This document shows positions 51,622 to 60,281 of a DNA stretch of 64,000 nt, piece after piece. The translations under genes were made by a program, and so were the position numbers. The DNA is from Arthrobacter sp. M4 (GTDB lineage Bacteria > Actinomycetota > Actinomycetes > Actinomycetales > Micrococcaceae). The notes beneath the pieces are model-generated. The model was not told the DNA's origin, did not search any database, and saw only the letters and a list, made by a program, of their open reading frames with translations. The stretch spans positions 273,171 through 337,170 of the forward strand of contig NZ_JAIWYX010000007.1 of the NCBI RefSeq assembly GCF_020251205.1. Reading direction: 5' to 3'. Positions within the stretch are counted from its first letter, which is position 1; every line of letters begins with the position of its first letter.

Positions 51622-53382
51622 TTACGCACCTGAAGCATCCACGGCTCCGCGTCGCGACGCCTTCCGCCGACCCCACGGGATACTGGACAAGGATACGGCC
51701 AGGACCGAAGCCAGAATGAGCGCCCCGGCAGGGGCAGCGACAGCCCAAGGTGCGCGTTCTACGTAATTGATACCCTCGGCAAGGATGAGCCCCCATTCGG
51801 GAGCTGGTGGTTGCGGGCCGAGCCCAAGGAAACCCAGCGCAGCGAGGGCCAGTGCAATGCCGGGGATCCGGAGCATGGAGTGGCGGAAAACCGGGCCCAC
51901 CACTGTGGGAAGAATGTATCGCCACAGGACTCGGAACCGGCTGACTCCGAGTATGGGGAGAATCCGCACATGCGGTCGGGCGCGCGCTTCCTGTGCCAAC
52001 GCCGCCGTGTGTGCCGCCAACGGCGCCCAGCTTGCCACTGTCACGGCGATGGCCGCGCCATGAGCCGACGGGCCGGTGATCACGGCAACCATGAGGCCGG
52101 CAAGGATGGGTGGAGCGGCGTTAGTGACCTCCAACGGACCCGTTGCAGCCAATGGAAACAGTCCGATGACCACCCCGAGGACCAGACACGTCAGGCAAAC
52201 AACAACTGACGTGCCGAGGGTTCCCACAGCCCCGTGCGCAAACCGGGCAAGCAGGTCGCGCCCACTGGCGTCGGCCCCGAAAGGTATGTCCAGGCTGGGA
52301 ACTGCCAATCGCGGAAAACCGGACGTAGACGGATCTCGGAGGAGCCCGGCCGCAATCATCAGAACCAGTAGGGAAGCCGCGACGAGCGGCACAGCCGCGT
52401 CCCGGCGTCGTACTTGTTTAGGTAATTCCGGCACCGGTACCGTACCTGCACGGAGGGCAGGGCCCAGCAAGAGGTACCTTGCACCGGCACTCAGCGCCCC
52501 GACCACGATGGCAAGCAGCACAAGCGCCAGGACACCAGCCTGAAGGGCGGGAATGTCCTGGGCGCTCGCGGCGCCCAGGACAGCCCGGCCGAGTCCAGGA
52601 ATTGCGAAGACCTTCTCCACAGCCACCGCCCCGCCGGTCAGGCCCACCAGCACCAGCGCGATTTGACTGACGACGGAGGGCATAGCGCGCCGAACAATTG
52701 CGGCCATGAGCTTGCCGGATCCAGCGCCTGCCATGGCCCACGTACTTACCCACTTTTCGGCGAAAGCCATAGTGATCGCGTCGGAGAGTAGACGTCCGAT
52801 CAGCCCGCCCGCAGGGATTCCCAGGGCGAGCGCGGGGAGGATCGCGTAGTGCAGGCCCTGCCAACCGTAGGGTGGGAACCAGCGGAGCCATACGGCACCC
52901 AGCACCAGCAGCATCGCGGCCAGGAGAAACTCGGGGAGTGCCGTCATGGCAGCAGCCGCGGCACCCGAACCACGTGCTGGGCGGCCCTGCAGTCCATTCA
53001 GGACGGCAGGCAAGCAAAGGGCCAGGGCAAATACAGACGCCACCACAACAGCCAAAGCCATCAACGTGATGGAGACGCCCAGGCTCTCCCACGTCCCCGG
53101 GCCGACGGGCGTGTTGGTGATCCAGGAATTGCCTAGGTCACCAGCTAGAACTCCGCCGGCCCAATCCAGGAACACATGCACAGGACCTTGATCGAGCCCC
53201 AATTCGGCGCGGATCATGGCCAGCGTCTCGGGTGTTGCTTCCCGGTCGGCATAGCGAGCCCGCAGGATGGTGTACTCGGGACTTAGTCCGGAGAGCCACG
53301 GTAGAAGGCCGATAAGCACCACGATGCCAGTGAAAGCCAGAATCCGGGACGCCGCGGTCTTGATCAACGCCGAATATGTCAT
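51622..53382 (-). CDS. fused double permease of a nickel/peptide/opine ABC importer
   Basis: A 586-residue protein joining a DppB-type permease (residues about 1-300: TAASRILAFTGIVVLIGLLPWL, LRARYADREATPETLAMIRAELGLDQGPVHVFLDW, GDLGNSW) to a DppC-type permease (from about 330: PLVAASLLVLMIAAGLLRDPS, VPSLDIPFGADASGRDLLARFAHG). Each half has its own EAA-like loop: TWAMAGAGSGKLMAAIVRRAMP in the first, HVRILPILGVSRFRVLWRYILP in the second. Fusion of the two permeases into one chain is uncommon. It overlaps the binding-protein gene by four bases and is the last gene of a five-gene operon that starts at 57895. The content suggests metal-opine or nickel uptake. Confidence 0.87.
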   Translation of the reverse strand: MTYSALIKTAASRILAFTGIVVLIGLLPWLSGLSPEYTILRARYADREATPETLAMIRAELGLDQGPVHVFLDWAGGVLAGDLGNSWITNTPVGPGTWESLGVSITLMALAVVVASVFALALCLPAVLNGLQGRPARGSGAAAAAMTALPEFLLAAMLLVLGAVWLRWFPPYGWQGLHYAILPALALGIPAGGLIGRLLSDAITMAFAEKWVSTWAMAGAGSGKLMAAIVRRAMPSVVSQIALVLVGLTGGAVAVEKVFAIPGLGRAVLGAASAQDIPALQAGVLALVLLAIVVGALSAGARYLLLGPALRAGTVPVPELPKQVRRRDAAVPLVAASLLVLMIAAGLLRDPSTSGFPRLAVPSLDIPFGADASGRDLLARFAHGAVGTLGTSVVVCLTCLVLGVVIGLFPLAATGPLEVTNAAPPILAGLMVAVITGPSAHGAAIAVTVASWAPLAAHTAALAQEARARPHVRILPILGVSRFRVLWRYILPTVVGPVFRHSMLRIPGIALALAALGFLGLGPQPPAPEWGLILAEGINYVERAPWAVAAPAGALILASVLAVSLSSIPWGRRKASRRGAVDASGA

Positions 53383-54959
53383 TGCTTTGTGATTCCTGTC
53401 CTGCCGGTGATGAGTGCCCGTTCGCGGGGATCGCGCTCGACATTGCGAACTCTGGAGGATTCGCCCTGGATCACGCGTTCATGCAGCATTGGGATCACCG
53501 CATCCTTGGAGAGGATGAGCGCCTCGGCGGCCGCTATGGCGGCACGGCGCTCTTTCCCGGCGGGAATTGCAGCCGCGGCCTGCAGCGCGGAATCTACTTC
53601 GGGTTTGCAGAATTGGGCGATGTTGAACGTTCCTGAGCAGGAGAAATCGCTGACCATGTAGGCAACCGGATCACCGGAATCGAGGACTGTGGCCCGTGAC
53701 AGGATGAAGGCGTCGAACTTGCCTGCCAAGGCGTCCGATTCGATGTGCCGATATTCGCGAACGTCTTGTTCCACGATGAAACCGGCGGCTTCCAACTGCT
53801 GTTCCAGTTGCACGGCCACTTCTGGCAGCTCGGCGCGGTCGGTGAACGTGCCCAGCTTTATGCGTGTGCCTTTGACGGGGGCGGCTGCGGCTCGCTTGTT
53901 CAAAGTGCCGCTGTAGGACTCGCTCTTGCGCTCCTCCGCAACCCATGGGAGTGCCGGCCCGAGCAACCCCTCAGCCTCATTGGCGCGACCCTCGTACACG
54001 CGTTGGACAATCGACGCCCGGTCGATTGCTTCGCGCGCAGCTGCCCGCACGCCGGGATCTGAGAAAGGTCCGGACTTGTTGTTTAGGTACAGCGTGTTGG
54101 TGCGCGGCATCGGTACTTCGTGCACCAGCTTCGGGTCGATCTGGGCCACTTGCCCCACGGGGATGGCCTCGACAACGTCGGCGTTTCCGGTCCGCAGGGC
54201 GGCGGCCCGGGCGGTCCCGTCCGGGACGAATTGGATGTCCACGCCGCCGGCCGCGGCTTTCTGGCCCCAGTAGTCGTCGAAGCGGTTGAGTGTGGATGAA
54301 CTGGTCCCGTCCACAGCCGTGAGCGCGTAAGGTCCGGTTCCGGCGTTGATCGGGCTGACAATGCCGCCAGTTTTGTAGGCCGAGGCAGCCAGGATGGCGA
54401 GCTGGGGGCTTGAGAGTCGCTGTGGGATCAGCGGGTCTTCGGCTTCGGTTGTAACGACGACGGCGGCCTCGCCGTCCGCGCGGATGGTGAGCTTTACGCC
54501 GTCGAGAATTCGCGGTTTGGGGCTGGCTTTCGCGGCGGCCGTCAGGGAAGCAGCAGCCTGCTGTGCGGTGAGCGTGGTGCCGTCGTGGAATTTCACGCCC
54601 TGGCGCAGTTCGAACCTCCACGTCTTGCCGTCTAAGCGTTGCCACGACGTGGAGAGTGCGGGCTTCGCTTCACCAAGGTCATCCAGGACAACCAACGTTT
54701 CTGCGGTGCTCCAGCGTGAGAGCTTGAACGCGTCGTCGCTGAGGGGCGTCAATCCGGAGCGAGGCGGCTGGAGCATAGCGACTTTGATCCGGCTATCACC
54801 GGAGCTTTCTGTGGCGTTGCCAGCCGAGAAGCAACCGCTCAAAGTTGCCGCCAGGGCTGACACCGAGAGAATGGTCAAGGCTTGTTGGCGACGTGGCCTT
54901 CGACGTGGCCTTCGACGTGGCCTTGTATTTGGGCGCGCCGAGATAGGCGGTTTGGTCAT
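53379..54959 (-). CDS. substrate-binding lipoprotein of the nickel/peptide/opine importer
   Basis: A 526-residue cluster C binding protein. The signal has a basic n-region of arginine-proline repeats (RPRRRPRRRPRR), the core ALTILSVSALAATL and the lipobox LSGC. Later marks are KLSRWSTAETLVVLD, KTWRFELRQGVKFHDGTTLTAQQAAASL, FSDPGVRAAAREAIDRASIVQRVYEG. CntA, NikA and DppA share this fold; within this operon, which also encodes an MFS exporter, a metal-opine ligand is the most attractive. The stop overlaps the fused permease start. The gene for the MFS protein ends 19 bases upstream of its start. Confidence 0.87.
   Translation of the reverse strand: MTKPPISARPNTRPRRRPRRRPRRQQALTILSVSALAATLSGCFSAGNATESSGDSRIKVAMLQPPRSGLTPLSDDAFKLSRWSTAETLVVLDDLGEAKPALSTSWQRLDGKTWRFELRQGVKFHDGTTLTAQQAAASLTAAAKASPKPRILDGVKLTIRADGEAAVVVTTEAEDPLIPQRLSSPQLAILAASAYKTGGIVSPINAGTGPYALTAVDGTSSSTLNRFDDYWGQKAAAGGVDIQFVPDGTARAAALRTGNADVVEAIPVGQVAQIDPKLVHEVPMPRTNTLYLNNKSGPFSDPGVRAAAREAIDRASIVQRVYEGRANEAEGLLGPALPWVAEERKSESYSGTLNKRAAAAPVKGTRIKLGTFTDRAELPEVAVQLEQQLEAAGFIVEQDVREYRHIESDALAGKFDAFILSRATVLDSGDPVAYMVSDFSCSGTFNIAQFCKPEVDSALQAAAAIPAGKERRAAIAAAEALILSKDAVIPMLHERVIQGESSRVRNVERDPRERALITGRTGITKQ
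54889..54924. repeat. 12-bp perfect tandem repeat (3 units) in the signal-peptide region
   Basis: CGACGTGGCCTT occurs three times without change at 54889, 54901 and 54913. Read on the minus strand it encodes the repeated K/R-P-R-R n-region of the lipoprotein signal. Confidence 0.9.
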
Positions 54960-54978
54960 GGGACCCTGCTTTCTTTCG

Positions 54979-56289
54979 TTAATGGATGGTGCTACTTGAC
55001 GGTTGTGCTACCTGCTCGCTGTCCAGGCGGGCGGGTTCCGCAGGGAGGAAGCGGCGGATAGCGACGGCTGAAATCCCCGCGGCGACTGCCAGCAGGAGCC
55101 AAGGCATGGCTGCGGCGAGCGTTGTTGCGGCCGCACGTTCGTAGGGGACAGCCAGCGCGATATTGGCCAGAAGCGTCATGGCCCCGCCACAACTAGCGAG
55201 GAGGCCGTAATAGGCGCCCGTCGGGCGGCCGGAAGCGAAGTGGAGGACGGCGGTCATCGCCGTGGGGGCGACGCACATGTGCCCCAGTGATACCGCCGTG
55301 ACAAGCACGACGACGGGAAGGGCTTCCAGCCCCTCGGCCGCTTCCTGCGTGGCCAAGACCGCGACGGCGGCGAAGCCCACGGCCTGGATGCCGAGCCCCA
55401 GGATCAGGGCCTGGCCGGTGCCGAATCGCCGCATGGCCCTTGCGATCGGCCATTGCAGCGCGATCGTTAACACCGAAGCGTAGGCGAAGAGCATGCCAAG
55501 GGTGTCGGCCCCGCTGCCGCTTCGCTCCATTTCGATCGGAAGGCCGAAGTAAAGCTGGTTGTGGGCCACCAGATTCATTCCGTAGAAGATCGCGAAGCCG
55601 ACAAAGCGCTTCTCGCCAAGGCACCGCCACACTGATTCGTGGTCCCGGCTGCCATTGACTTGGGCGGCACCGCCGGTGGGCGCTCGGCCGTCGGCGCTCA
55701 CCGCCGTCGTTGTTGGCAGGAACCGCCAGAAGACACCGGCCATCACGGTGAACACAACGGCACCACATACCAATGCGACGTCAAAGCCAATGCCCAGGAG
55801 CGCCGAACCTAGCATCGGGCCGGTTACAGCGCCGAGTTCCCCTACGATCACAAGCCATGCGAAGAGCGTTGGGCGGTTGCCGAGTGATGCCTTGCGGCGC
55901 TTTTCCGCTGCGGCGATGAGGCTTTCCAGTGCCGGCGAAAATAGTGCGCCGCCGATGCCAGTGACAATGGCTCCCAGCAAGAAGAGCGGAAAGTCGGCGG
56001 CCAACGCAAGGAGCAGGTAACCGGACACGCGGATCAAACAACCGGTGACCATGGTTCGCTGCGGCCCCCATCGGTCGGACAGGCCACCGCCAAGGAGGAA
56101 TAAGCCTTGCTGTGCAAAAGTGCGGGCGCCGAGGACGAATCCGATTGCCATTGCACCAAGCTGGAAGTCCTGGCGCATTGTGATAGCCAAGAAAGGGATA
56201 ACGGAGTAGAAGCCGACGTTGAAGATGAGTTGGCTGGCGAGCAGGAGTTGCGGCGAGGCGTGCCGACTCGTCCCGGAAGTCCTGGTCAT
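54979..56289 (-). CDS. MFS exporter (CntE-like context)
   Basis: A 436-residue, 12-helix major facilitator. Helix 1 is LLLASQLIFNVGFYSVIPFLAITM, the loop 2-3 motif is GGGLSDRWGPQRTMVTG, and helices continue through LILGLGIQAVGFAAVAVL and AAAMPWLLLAVAAGISAVAI. Its place inside an ABC import operon is the key feature: staphylopine-type systems export the free metallophore through an MFS protein (CntE) and recover the metal complex through the CntABCDF importer. No biosynthetic genes (cntKLM-like) are in the window, so the opine would be made elsewhere or imported from others. Multidrug export is the plain alternative. It overlaps the ATPase gene by four bases. Confidence 0.82.
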   Translation of the reverse strand: MTRTSGTSRHASPQLLLASQLIFNVGFYSVIPFLAITMRQDFQLGAMAIGFVLGARTFAQQGLFLLGGGLSDRWGPQRTMVTGCLIRVSGYLLLALAADFPLFLLGAIVTGIGGALFSPALESLIAAAEKRRKASLGNRPTLFAWLVIVGELGAVTGPMLGSALLGIGFDVALVCGAVVFTVMAGVFWRFLPTTTAVSADGRAPTGGAAQVNGSRDHESVWRCLGEKRFVGFAIFYGMNLVAHNQLYFGLPIEMERSGSGADTLGMLFAYASVLTIALQWPIARAMRRFGTGQALILGLGIQAVGFAAVAVLATQEAAEGLEALPVVVLVTAVSLGHMCVAPTAMTAVLHFASGRPTGAYYGLLASCGGAMTLLANIALAVPYERAAATTLAAAMPWLLLAVAAGISAVAIRRFLPAEPARLDSEQVAQPSSSTIH

Positions 56290-57077
56290 GGTCTTTGGGC
56301 TCGTTCCAGCGTGGGGATGGATGCGATGAGTTCCCTCGTGTGGGCGTGCTGGGGATCGGCGAACAGTTGGGCCGTGGGGCCTTGCTCGACGATATGTCCG
56401 GCCGACAGGATGATCGTTTCCGGGCAGAGAAGGGAGACTGCGGCCAGGTCATGGGATACGAACAACAGGCCAAGCCCATCCCTGCTCACTAGTTCATGCA
56501 GGAGGTCGAGAACGGAGTTCCGGAGCGGGAGGTCCAGGCCGCTGACGGGTTCGTCGGCGAGGAGGATGCGCGGCCCGGGGGTAAGCGCGCGGGCGATGGC
56601 GACACGTTGGTTCTGGCCACCCGAGAGTTCCGTGGGCTTCCGATCCAGCATGCAGGCTTCGAGGGAGACACGCTCAAGCGCTGAGCGCACCAGATGCTCG
56701 TGGTCTCCGTCGATGCGTAGCTGCCTGAGCGGTTCGAGGAGTAAGGCGCGCACGGTCATGGCCGGATTGAGGCTGCCTGCCGGGTTTTGGGGGACGTACT
56801 GCACAAGGCGGCGATACCACCGGAGTTTCGACGCCGGGCCCGGTTTGACGTGTTGACCGCCGATGGCGACCGTACCGGCGTCGGGCTTTTCCAGGGCGAG
56901 CAGCGCTCGCAGGAGAGTGGACTTGCCGGCGCCGGAGCCGCCGACCAGCCCAATGCTGGACCCCGCCGGCACATTCAGCGAAACGTTCTTCAGCGAAGCT
57001 TTGGTTTGGGGCCGCCGGAACCAGCCGTGCTGCTTGTAGCTGTGGGTGAGTCCTTGGGCAGTTAGTACGGTACTCAT
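56286..57077 (-). CDS. ABC ATPase (DppF/CntF-like)
   Basis: A 263-residue ATPase with Walker A GGSGAGKST, Q-loop YVPQNPAGSLNP, signature ELSGGQNQR, Walker B ILLADEPVSGLD and H-loop FVSHDLA. It is of normal length. The start overlaps the other ATPase by four bases (ATGA) and the stop overlaps the MFS gene, so the whole operon is coupled. It forms the ATPase pair of the importer. Confidence 0.88.
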   Translation of the reverse strand: MSTVLTAQGLTHSYKQHGWFRRPQTKASLKNVSLNVPAGSSIGLVGGSGAGKSTLLRALLALEKPDAGTVAIGGQHVKPGPASKLRWYRRLVQYVPQNPAGSLNPAMTVRALLLEPLRQLRIDGDHEHLVRSALERVSLEACMLDRKPTELSGGQNQRVAIARALTPGPRILLADEPVSGLDLPLRNSVLDLLHELVSRDGLGLLFVSHDLAAVSLLCPETIILSAGHIVEQGPTAQLFADPQHAHTRELIASIPTLERAQRP

Positions 57078-57895
57078 GCGGCGCCTGCTTTGGCGGAGGG
57101 AAGTGCGACCACGTCGGAGCCTCCACGGCGGTGAAGGGAACCAAAGCCTTCGCGGGCTGCCTCCACCAATCGTTGTGTGTACGCGTGATGCGGATGGGCG
57201 AGGACGTCGGCCATGGAGGCTTCTTCGACGATGCGGCCGTGGTGAAGAACCATTGCGCGCGTGCAGAGGGCAGCGGCGGCGGCGATGTCGTGGGTGATGA
57301 AAAGGATGGCCGGTTTGTTTTTATTCTTCCGGGTGAGGACTTCCAGGACCTTTGCCTGGCTTATGACATCCAGGGCAGTGGTGCATTCGTCCGCTATCAG
57401 GATTGAACTGCGGCAAGCGAGTGCTAGGGCAATGCAGACGCGCTGGAGTTGTCCCCCGGACAATTCGCCGCTGAAACTATTGGCTGCGCGCTCAGGGTCC
57501 TCGATGCCCACGGAATTGAGGAGAGCTATTGCGCGCTGATGCGCGTCTTTGGCGGATAGGCCGGAATCACGCAGCGGAATTCCAATTTGAAGTCCCAGAC
57601 GGACCATGGGGTTGAGCGCGGTCATGGGGTCCTGCTGGATGGCAGCGAGGTTCCCGTGGCCTGGCCGTCGGCGGTTTAGGGGTGTGCTTTGCCCATGAAC
57701 TTGGAGTTCACCCTTTGCCGTCATTTCGCTGGGAAGTTGACCCAGCAGGGCGGCGGCCGTGAGCGACTTGCCGGATCCGGACGCTCCCAGTAGGGCGAGC
57801 CTTTCACCGGGTTCGAGCCTGAGGTTGATGCCGTGGACCAAGGTTCGTCCGTGCAAGGACACGGTCAGATCCTTCGCGAGGAGGGCGGGTGTCAT
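57074..57895 (-). CDS. ABC ATPase (DppD/CntD-like), first gene of the Zur-box operon
   Basis: A 273-residue ATPase: Walker A GASGSGKSL (leucine instead of S/T at the last position), Q-loop AIQQDPMTALNP, signature ELSGGQLQR, Walker B ILIADECTTALD (cysteine replaces proline) and H-loop FITHDIA. I place the start at 57895 (MTPALLAKDLTV) because AAGGA lies seven bases upstream; earlier in-frame starts would put the Zur-like box inside the gene. It opens a five-gene operon: ATPase, ATPase, MFS, binding protein, fused permease. Confidence 0.85.
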   Translation of the reverse strand: MTPALLAKDLTVSLHGRTLVHGINLRLEPGERLALLGASGSGKSLTAAALLGQLPSEMTAKGELQVHGQSTPLNRRRPGHGNLAAIQQDPMTALNPMVRLGLQIGIPLRDSGLSAKDAHQRAIALLNSVGIEDPERAANSFSGELSGGQLQRVCIALALACRSSILIADECTTALDVISQAKVLEVLTRKNKNKPAILFITHDIAAAAALCTRAMVLHHGRIVEEASMADVLAHPHHAYTQRLVEAAREGFGSLHRRGGSDVVALPSAKAGAA

Positions 57896-57939
57896 CAAGA
57901 CGTCCTTCATGTCGACGGGCAGGAGCGGCGCCTTGATGC

Positions 57940-57960
57940 TATCAATAATCATTCTCATTA
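57940..57960 (-). promoter_or_regulatory. Zur-like operator
   Basis: On the minus strand the 21 bases from 57960 to 57940 begin TAATGAGAATGATTATTG. They follow the actinobacterial Zur pattern TAATGA-N-AAT-N-ATT-N-TCATTA in the left half and core (AAT-N-ATT), with a weaker right end. The site is 45 bases before the chosen start, where a repressor would block the promoter. It does not resemble a DtxR/IdeR iron box. Confidence 0.55.
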
Positions 57961-58013
57961 GCATGCTGAGGGGGAGTCGCAGATTGAGGAACCTGTGAGT
58001 TTTTGGGCCCTTA

Positions 58014-58064
58014 TTGAGTGGAGTGCTTTGTGAATTGAGTGGCTACAAAGGCAGCGTTAGGTGG
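58014..58064 (-). promoter_or_regulatory. phased box array F (3 boxes), facing the metal-type operon
   Basis: TTGAGTGG at 58014, TTGAGTGG at 58035 and TTAGGTGG at 58057 are the reverse complements of the CCACTCAA and CCACCTAA boxes seen in arrays D and E, spaced 21 and 22 bases. Their orientation points at the minus-strand operon that starts 119 bases away. No gene is found from 58065 to 58275. Confidence 0.6.
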
Positions 58065-58411
58065 TGTGAGTTTTGCAAACACAGCGTGGGCGGGAATGCA
58101 GCTGTGTGAGTGCAAAGCGTCGACTTTTGTGCAGCAGTGATTGGAAATTTCGCCGTCTTCCGGTGGCAAGCTACGTCCGCGTATTGTGGCTGCGCATCGC
58201 TGAGGGGTGCATTTCGTGGGCCCTCAGGGCGCCGGATGTCACTGCAGACCGGGACCAATAACGAAAGAGGTTGGCATGGTTCGTCCGCTTGAGCCCGATG
58301 ACCAGGTATCCGCGTCCGGCCATCTGGCGCTGGACTCTAACATTCCAGCCCTCTTTGCCGCGCCGTCCGTCGGATTGGGAGCCGACCTTGATATTAACAG
58401 GAACTATCCGA

Positions 58412-58741
58412 GTGACAAACGAGGGCCAGCCCACTCGCTGTGCGTATGTTCTGGCCGCTAATGCTGGCCGCGCCCGCGAGGTCCTAGGTGGATTCTATGG
58501 AGACTCTCTCGTTGTCCGACCGAGCGCGTACACCAAGGGACAGGTCGACGGCGTAGCAGATGCATTGCGAGGTGTCGTGGCCGTTCCATGGCTTTGGGCA
58601 AGGCTTGGACTCATCGGGGGAATCCGAACTTACGTATTTGTGCCGTCAGTAACACAGGAAATTGTTGATTGGTTGGGGAACTTTCGTGCCGGACTAGTGG
58701 TCCTTAGGCCCTGGATTCAAAGAATTAGATCAGAAAGCTAG
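58412..58741 (+). CDS. small hypothetical protein, possibly the 3' part of a frameshifted gene
   Basis: The frame from the GTG at 58412 (AGGA nine bases upstream) gives about 109 residues: MTNEGQPTRCAYVLAANAGRAREVLGGFYGDSLVVRPSAYTKGQVDGVADAL..., ending IVDWLGNFRAGLVVLRPWIQRIRSES. No family is recognised. A different frame beginning at the ATG at 58276 (MVRPLEPDDQVSASGHLALDSNIPALFAAPSVGLGADLDIN), with a decent ribosome-binding site, ends at 58461 and overlaps it. The two could be one gene broken by a frameshift near 58390-58410, or two small genes. It converges on the anti-sigma-like gene with a 12-base overlap. Confidence 0.4.
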   Translation: MTNEGQPTRCAYVLAANAGRAREVLGGFYGDSLVVRPSAYTKGQVDGVADALRGVVAVPWLWARLGLIGGIRTYVFVPSVTQEIVDWLGNFRAGLVVLRPWIQRIRSES

Positions 58742-59563
58742 CCGGCTGGTCCCTGTAGTGCCATCTCGGTACGTTACCTCCACTTCCATCCCCCGGCTGG
58801 ACGCATTTTGAAGCTCTTCACCGGGTAGCCAGAGGGCGAAGTGTCCCAGATTCACGGTGGCCTTTACCGTTCCGTGGCTTTGGCTCTGGTAGCTAATGCC
58901 TGCGATATCCGGACCTGCTGTGCCTGCTGCCAGAGAGAGGTTGCTCCCGCTAATCGTGCCCGATCCCAAAGCCGTGGCGCTCAGTTCACGAGCTCCTGGA
59001 TTGGCCCGGTGGGCCGGCTTTCCTATCGAGCCGATCATGCCTCTGTTGAACAGGTGAGTCGAGTCGTCGGTGATGCACATTGCTGAGAAACCATCCTCGC
59101 CAGCCAGCACAACCGTGGTCCAGGCGCCGCGGCGTTCACCAATAGCTAGCTTCGCGGTCTCGACATCCTGGGAATACATTCCGCTGGCTGTGTTCTTTTG
59201 GTACGCCCGGCACTGGTCAGCGGCGCGTCCACGTTCCTGCGCGCTCATGCCGGCAGGAGCCGAGGTCCAGCTGGCGAACGCCGGGTCCCCTCCGTTGAAC
59301 GATGGCAGTGCAATCAGACCGGCGGTGACAGCTGTCACCGCGCCTCCGATCAGCGCCACCCTGCGGATTGTCTGAATCCTGCTACGTATTGGACGCTGCG
59401 GGCTGATGCGTGGAACTGAGGGGCGCTGCCTTGATGGCAGCGCCGGGTCGGTGGAGAGTATTCTCTCAAGATCGGCGCGGGCTCGCGGGGTCCTGTTCGA
59501 TACGAGATGGTCAGCAGGGTCGAATGAGCGAAGCAGGGTGTCGACGTCTTGGCTGCGAATCAT
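58730..59563 (-). CDS. membrane partner of the ECF sigma factor (anti-sigma-like)
   Basis: A 277-residue protein with a cytoplasmic N-terminal part of some 75 residues (VDTLLRSFDPADHLVSNRTPRARADLERIL), one transmembrane helix (VALIGGAVTAVTAGLIALPSF) and an extracytoplasmic domain of about 170 residues. This is the layout of anti-sigma factors and of the CU044_5270-type proteins often encoded after actinobacterial ECF sigma genes. No zinc-binding HxxxCxxC motif is present. The ATG at 59563 overlaps the sigma-factor stop as ATGA. It probably regulates the sigma factor or reports an envelope signal. Confidence 0.75.
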   Translation of the reverse strand: MIRSQDVDTLLRSFDPADHLVSNRTPRARADLERILSTDPALPSRQRPSVPRISPQRPIRSRIQTIRRVALIGGAVTAVTAGLIALPSFNGGDPAFASWTSAPAGMSAQERGRAADQCRAYQKNTASGMYSQDVETAKLAIGERRGAWTTVVLAGEDGFSAMCITDDSTHLFNRGMIGSIGKPAHRANPGARELSATALGSGTISGSNLSLAAGTAGPDIAGISYQSQSHGTVKATVNLGHFALWLPGEELQNASSRGMEVEVTYRDGTTGTSRLAF

Positions 59564-60129
59564 GATGATGTGGTTGTCCTTCCATGCGCTGTTGCCGGTG
59601 TACGGGTGTGGTGAGGCAGGTGTTCGAGAAGGAGTCGAAGTGCTCGTCGGGCTCGGCTGAGTCGCAGGCGGAACGCGACGGGTGAGATGCCGAGCACCGT
59701 TGCTGCCTGCGGTGCGCTGAGATCTTCGAAGACAGCGAGGGCGAGTGCTTCCTGCTGGACTTCCGATAGGAGCTGCCACGCTGTGTTTAAGTCCACGCGG
59801 CTCGTGGCCAGGTCGGCGGTTGTGTCGAATGAGGAATCCCCAGCGGCATCCGCGAGGCGGACGCCTAGCGCCTGGCGGCGCTGCTCGCCCCGTTGGGTAT
59901 TCAGCAGGACATTGCGCGTGATGCCGAAGACCCATGCCCGGGCGTCATCGCGAAGTTGCGGTAATTCATCTAACCGACGCCATACGACCAGGAGGGATTC
60001 AGCAGCGACATCTTCGACGTTGTCGGGGTGCGTTCGCCGTTGCAGAAACCTGATGACGTCTGGGTACACCGCTTCAAAAATTGTTCTAAAGGTGTGCTCC
60101 CGGTCAGGAACATCGGCAAAGTGACTCAT
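59560..60129 (-). CDS. ECF RNA polymerase sigma factor
   Basis: A 189-residue sigma-70 of the extracytoplasmic function group. Region 2 is FEAVYPDVIRFLQRRTHPDNVEDVAAESLLVVWRRLDELPQLRDDARAWVFGITRNVLLNTQRGEQRR, and region 4 is LLSEVQQEALALAVFEDLSAPQAATVLGISPVAFRLRLSRARRALRLLL. I start it at the ATG at 60129 (MSHFADVPDREH), with GGACAGG nine bases upstream; a GTG at 60282 adding 51 residues and touching the previous stop is possible. It is translationally coupled to its membrane partner. The upstream membrane protein gene and box array G may belong to the same transcript. Confidence 0.88.
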   Translation of the reverse strand: MSHFADVPDREHTFRTIFEAVYPDVIRFLQRRTHPDNVEDVAAESLLVVWRRLDELPQLRDDARAWVFGITRNVLLNTQRGEQRRQALGVRLADAAGDSSFDTTADLATSRVDLNTAWQLLSEVQQEALALAVFEDLSAPQAATVLGISPVAFRLRLSRARRALRLLLEHLPHHTRTPATAHGRTTTSS

Positions 60130-60281
60130 GTCCTGTACCTGTCCGCCATCCAAGCAAGTGTGTCGCACTGCTTGCCACCCACGACGTAGGCACTCATGAA
60201 TGCTGTGATCTGACGCTTCGATTTGGATGGCTGCAGATGTCTCGAACTCATGATCAGCAGGGAAATCAGAGTTATCGATCA

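Noticed and set aside
51622..57960. nickel-only (NikABCDE) importer
   Set aside because: Possible, but the MFS gene inside the operon and the Zur-like box fit a metallophore system better. I keep the general call and do not assign nik symbols.
57940..57960. iron (DtxR/IdeR) box
   Set aside because: The site lacks the TTAGG...CCTAA dyad of iron boxes; the AAT-N-ATT core with TAATGA flank fits Zur.
51622..58741. cntKLM-like opine biosynthesis genes
   Set aside because: I looked for a nicotianamine-synthase-like, an opine dehydrogenase and a histidine racemase gene nearby and found none, so metallophore synthesis is not claimed.
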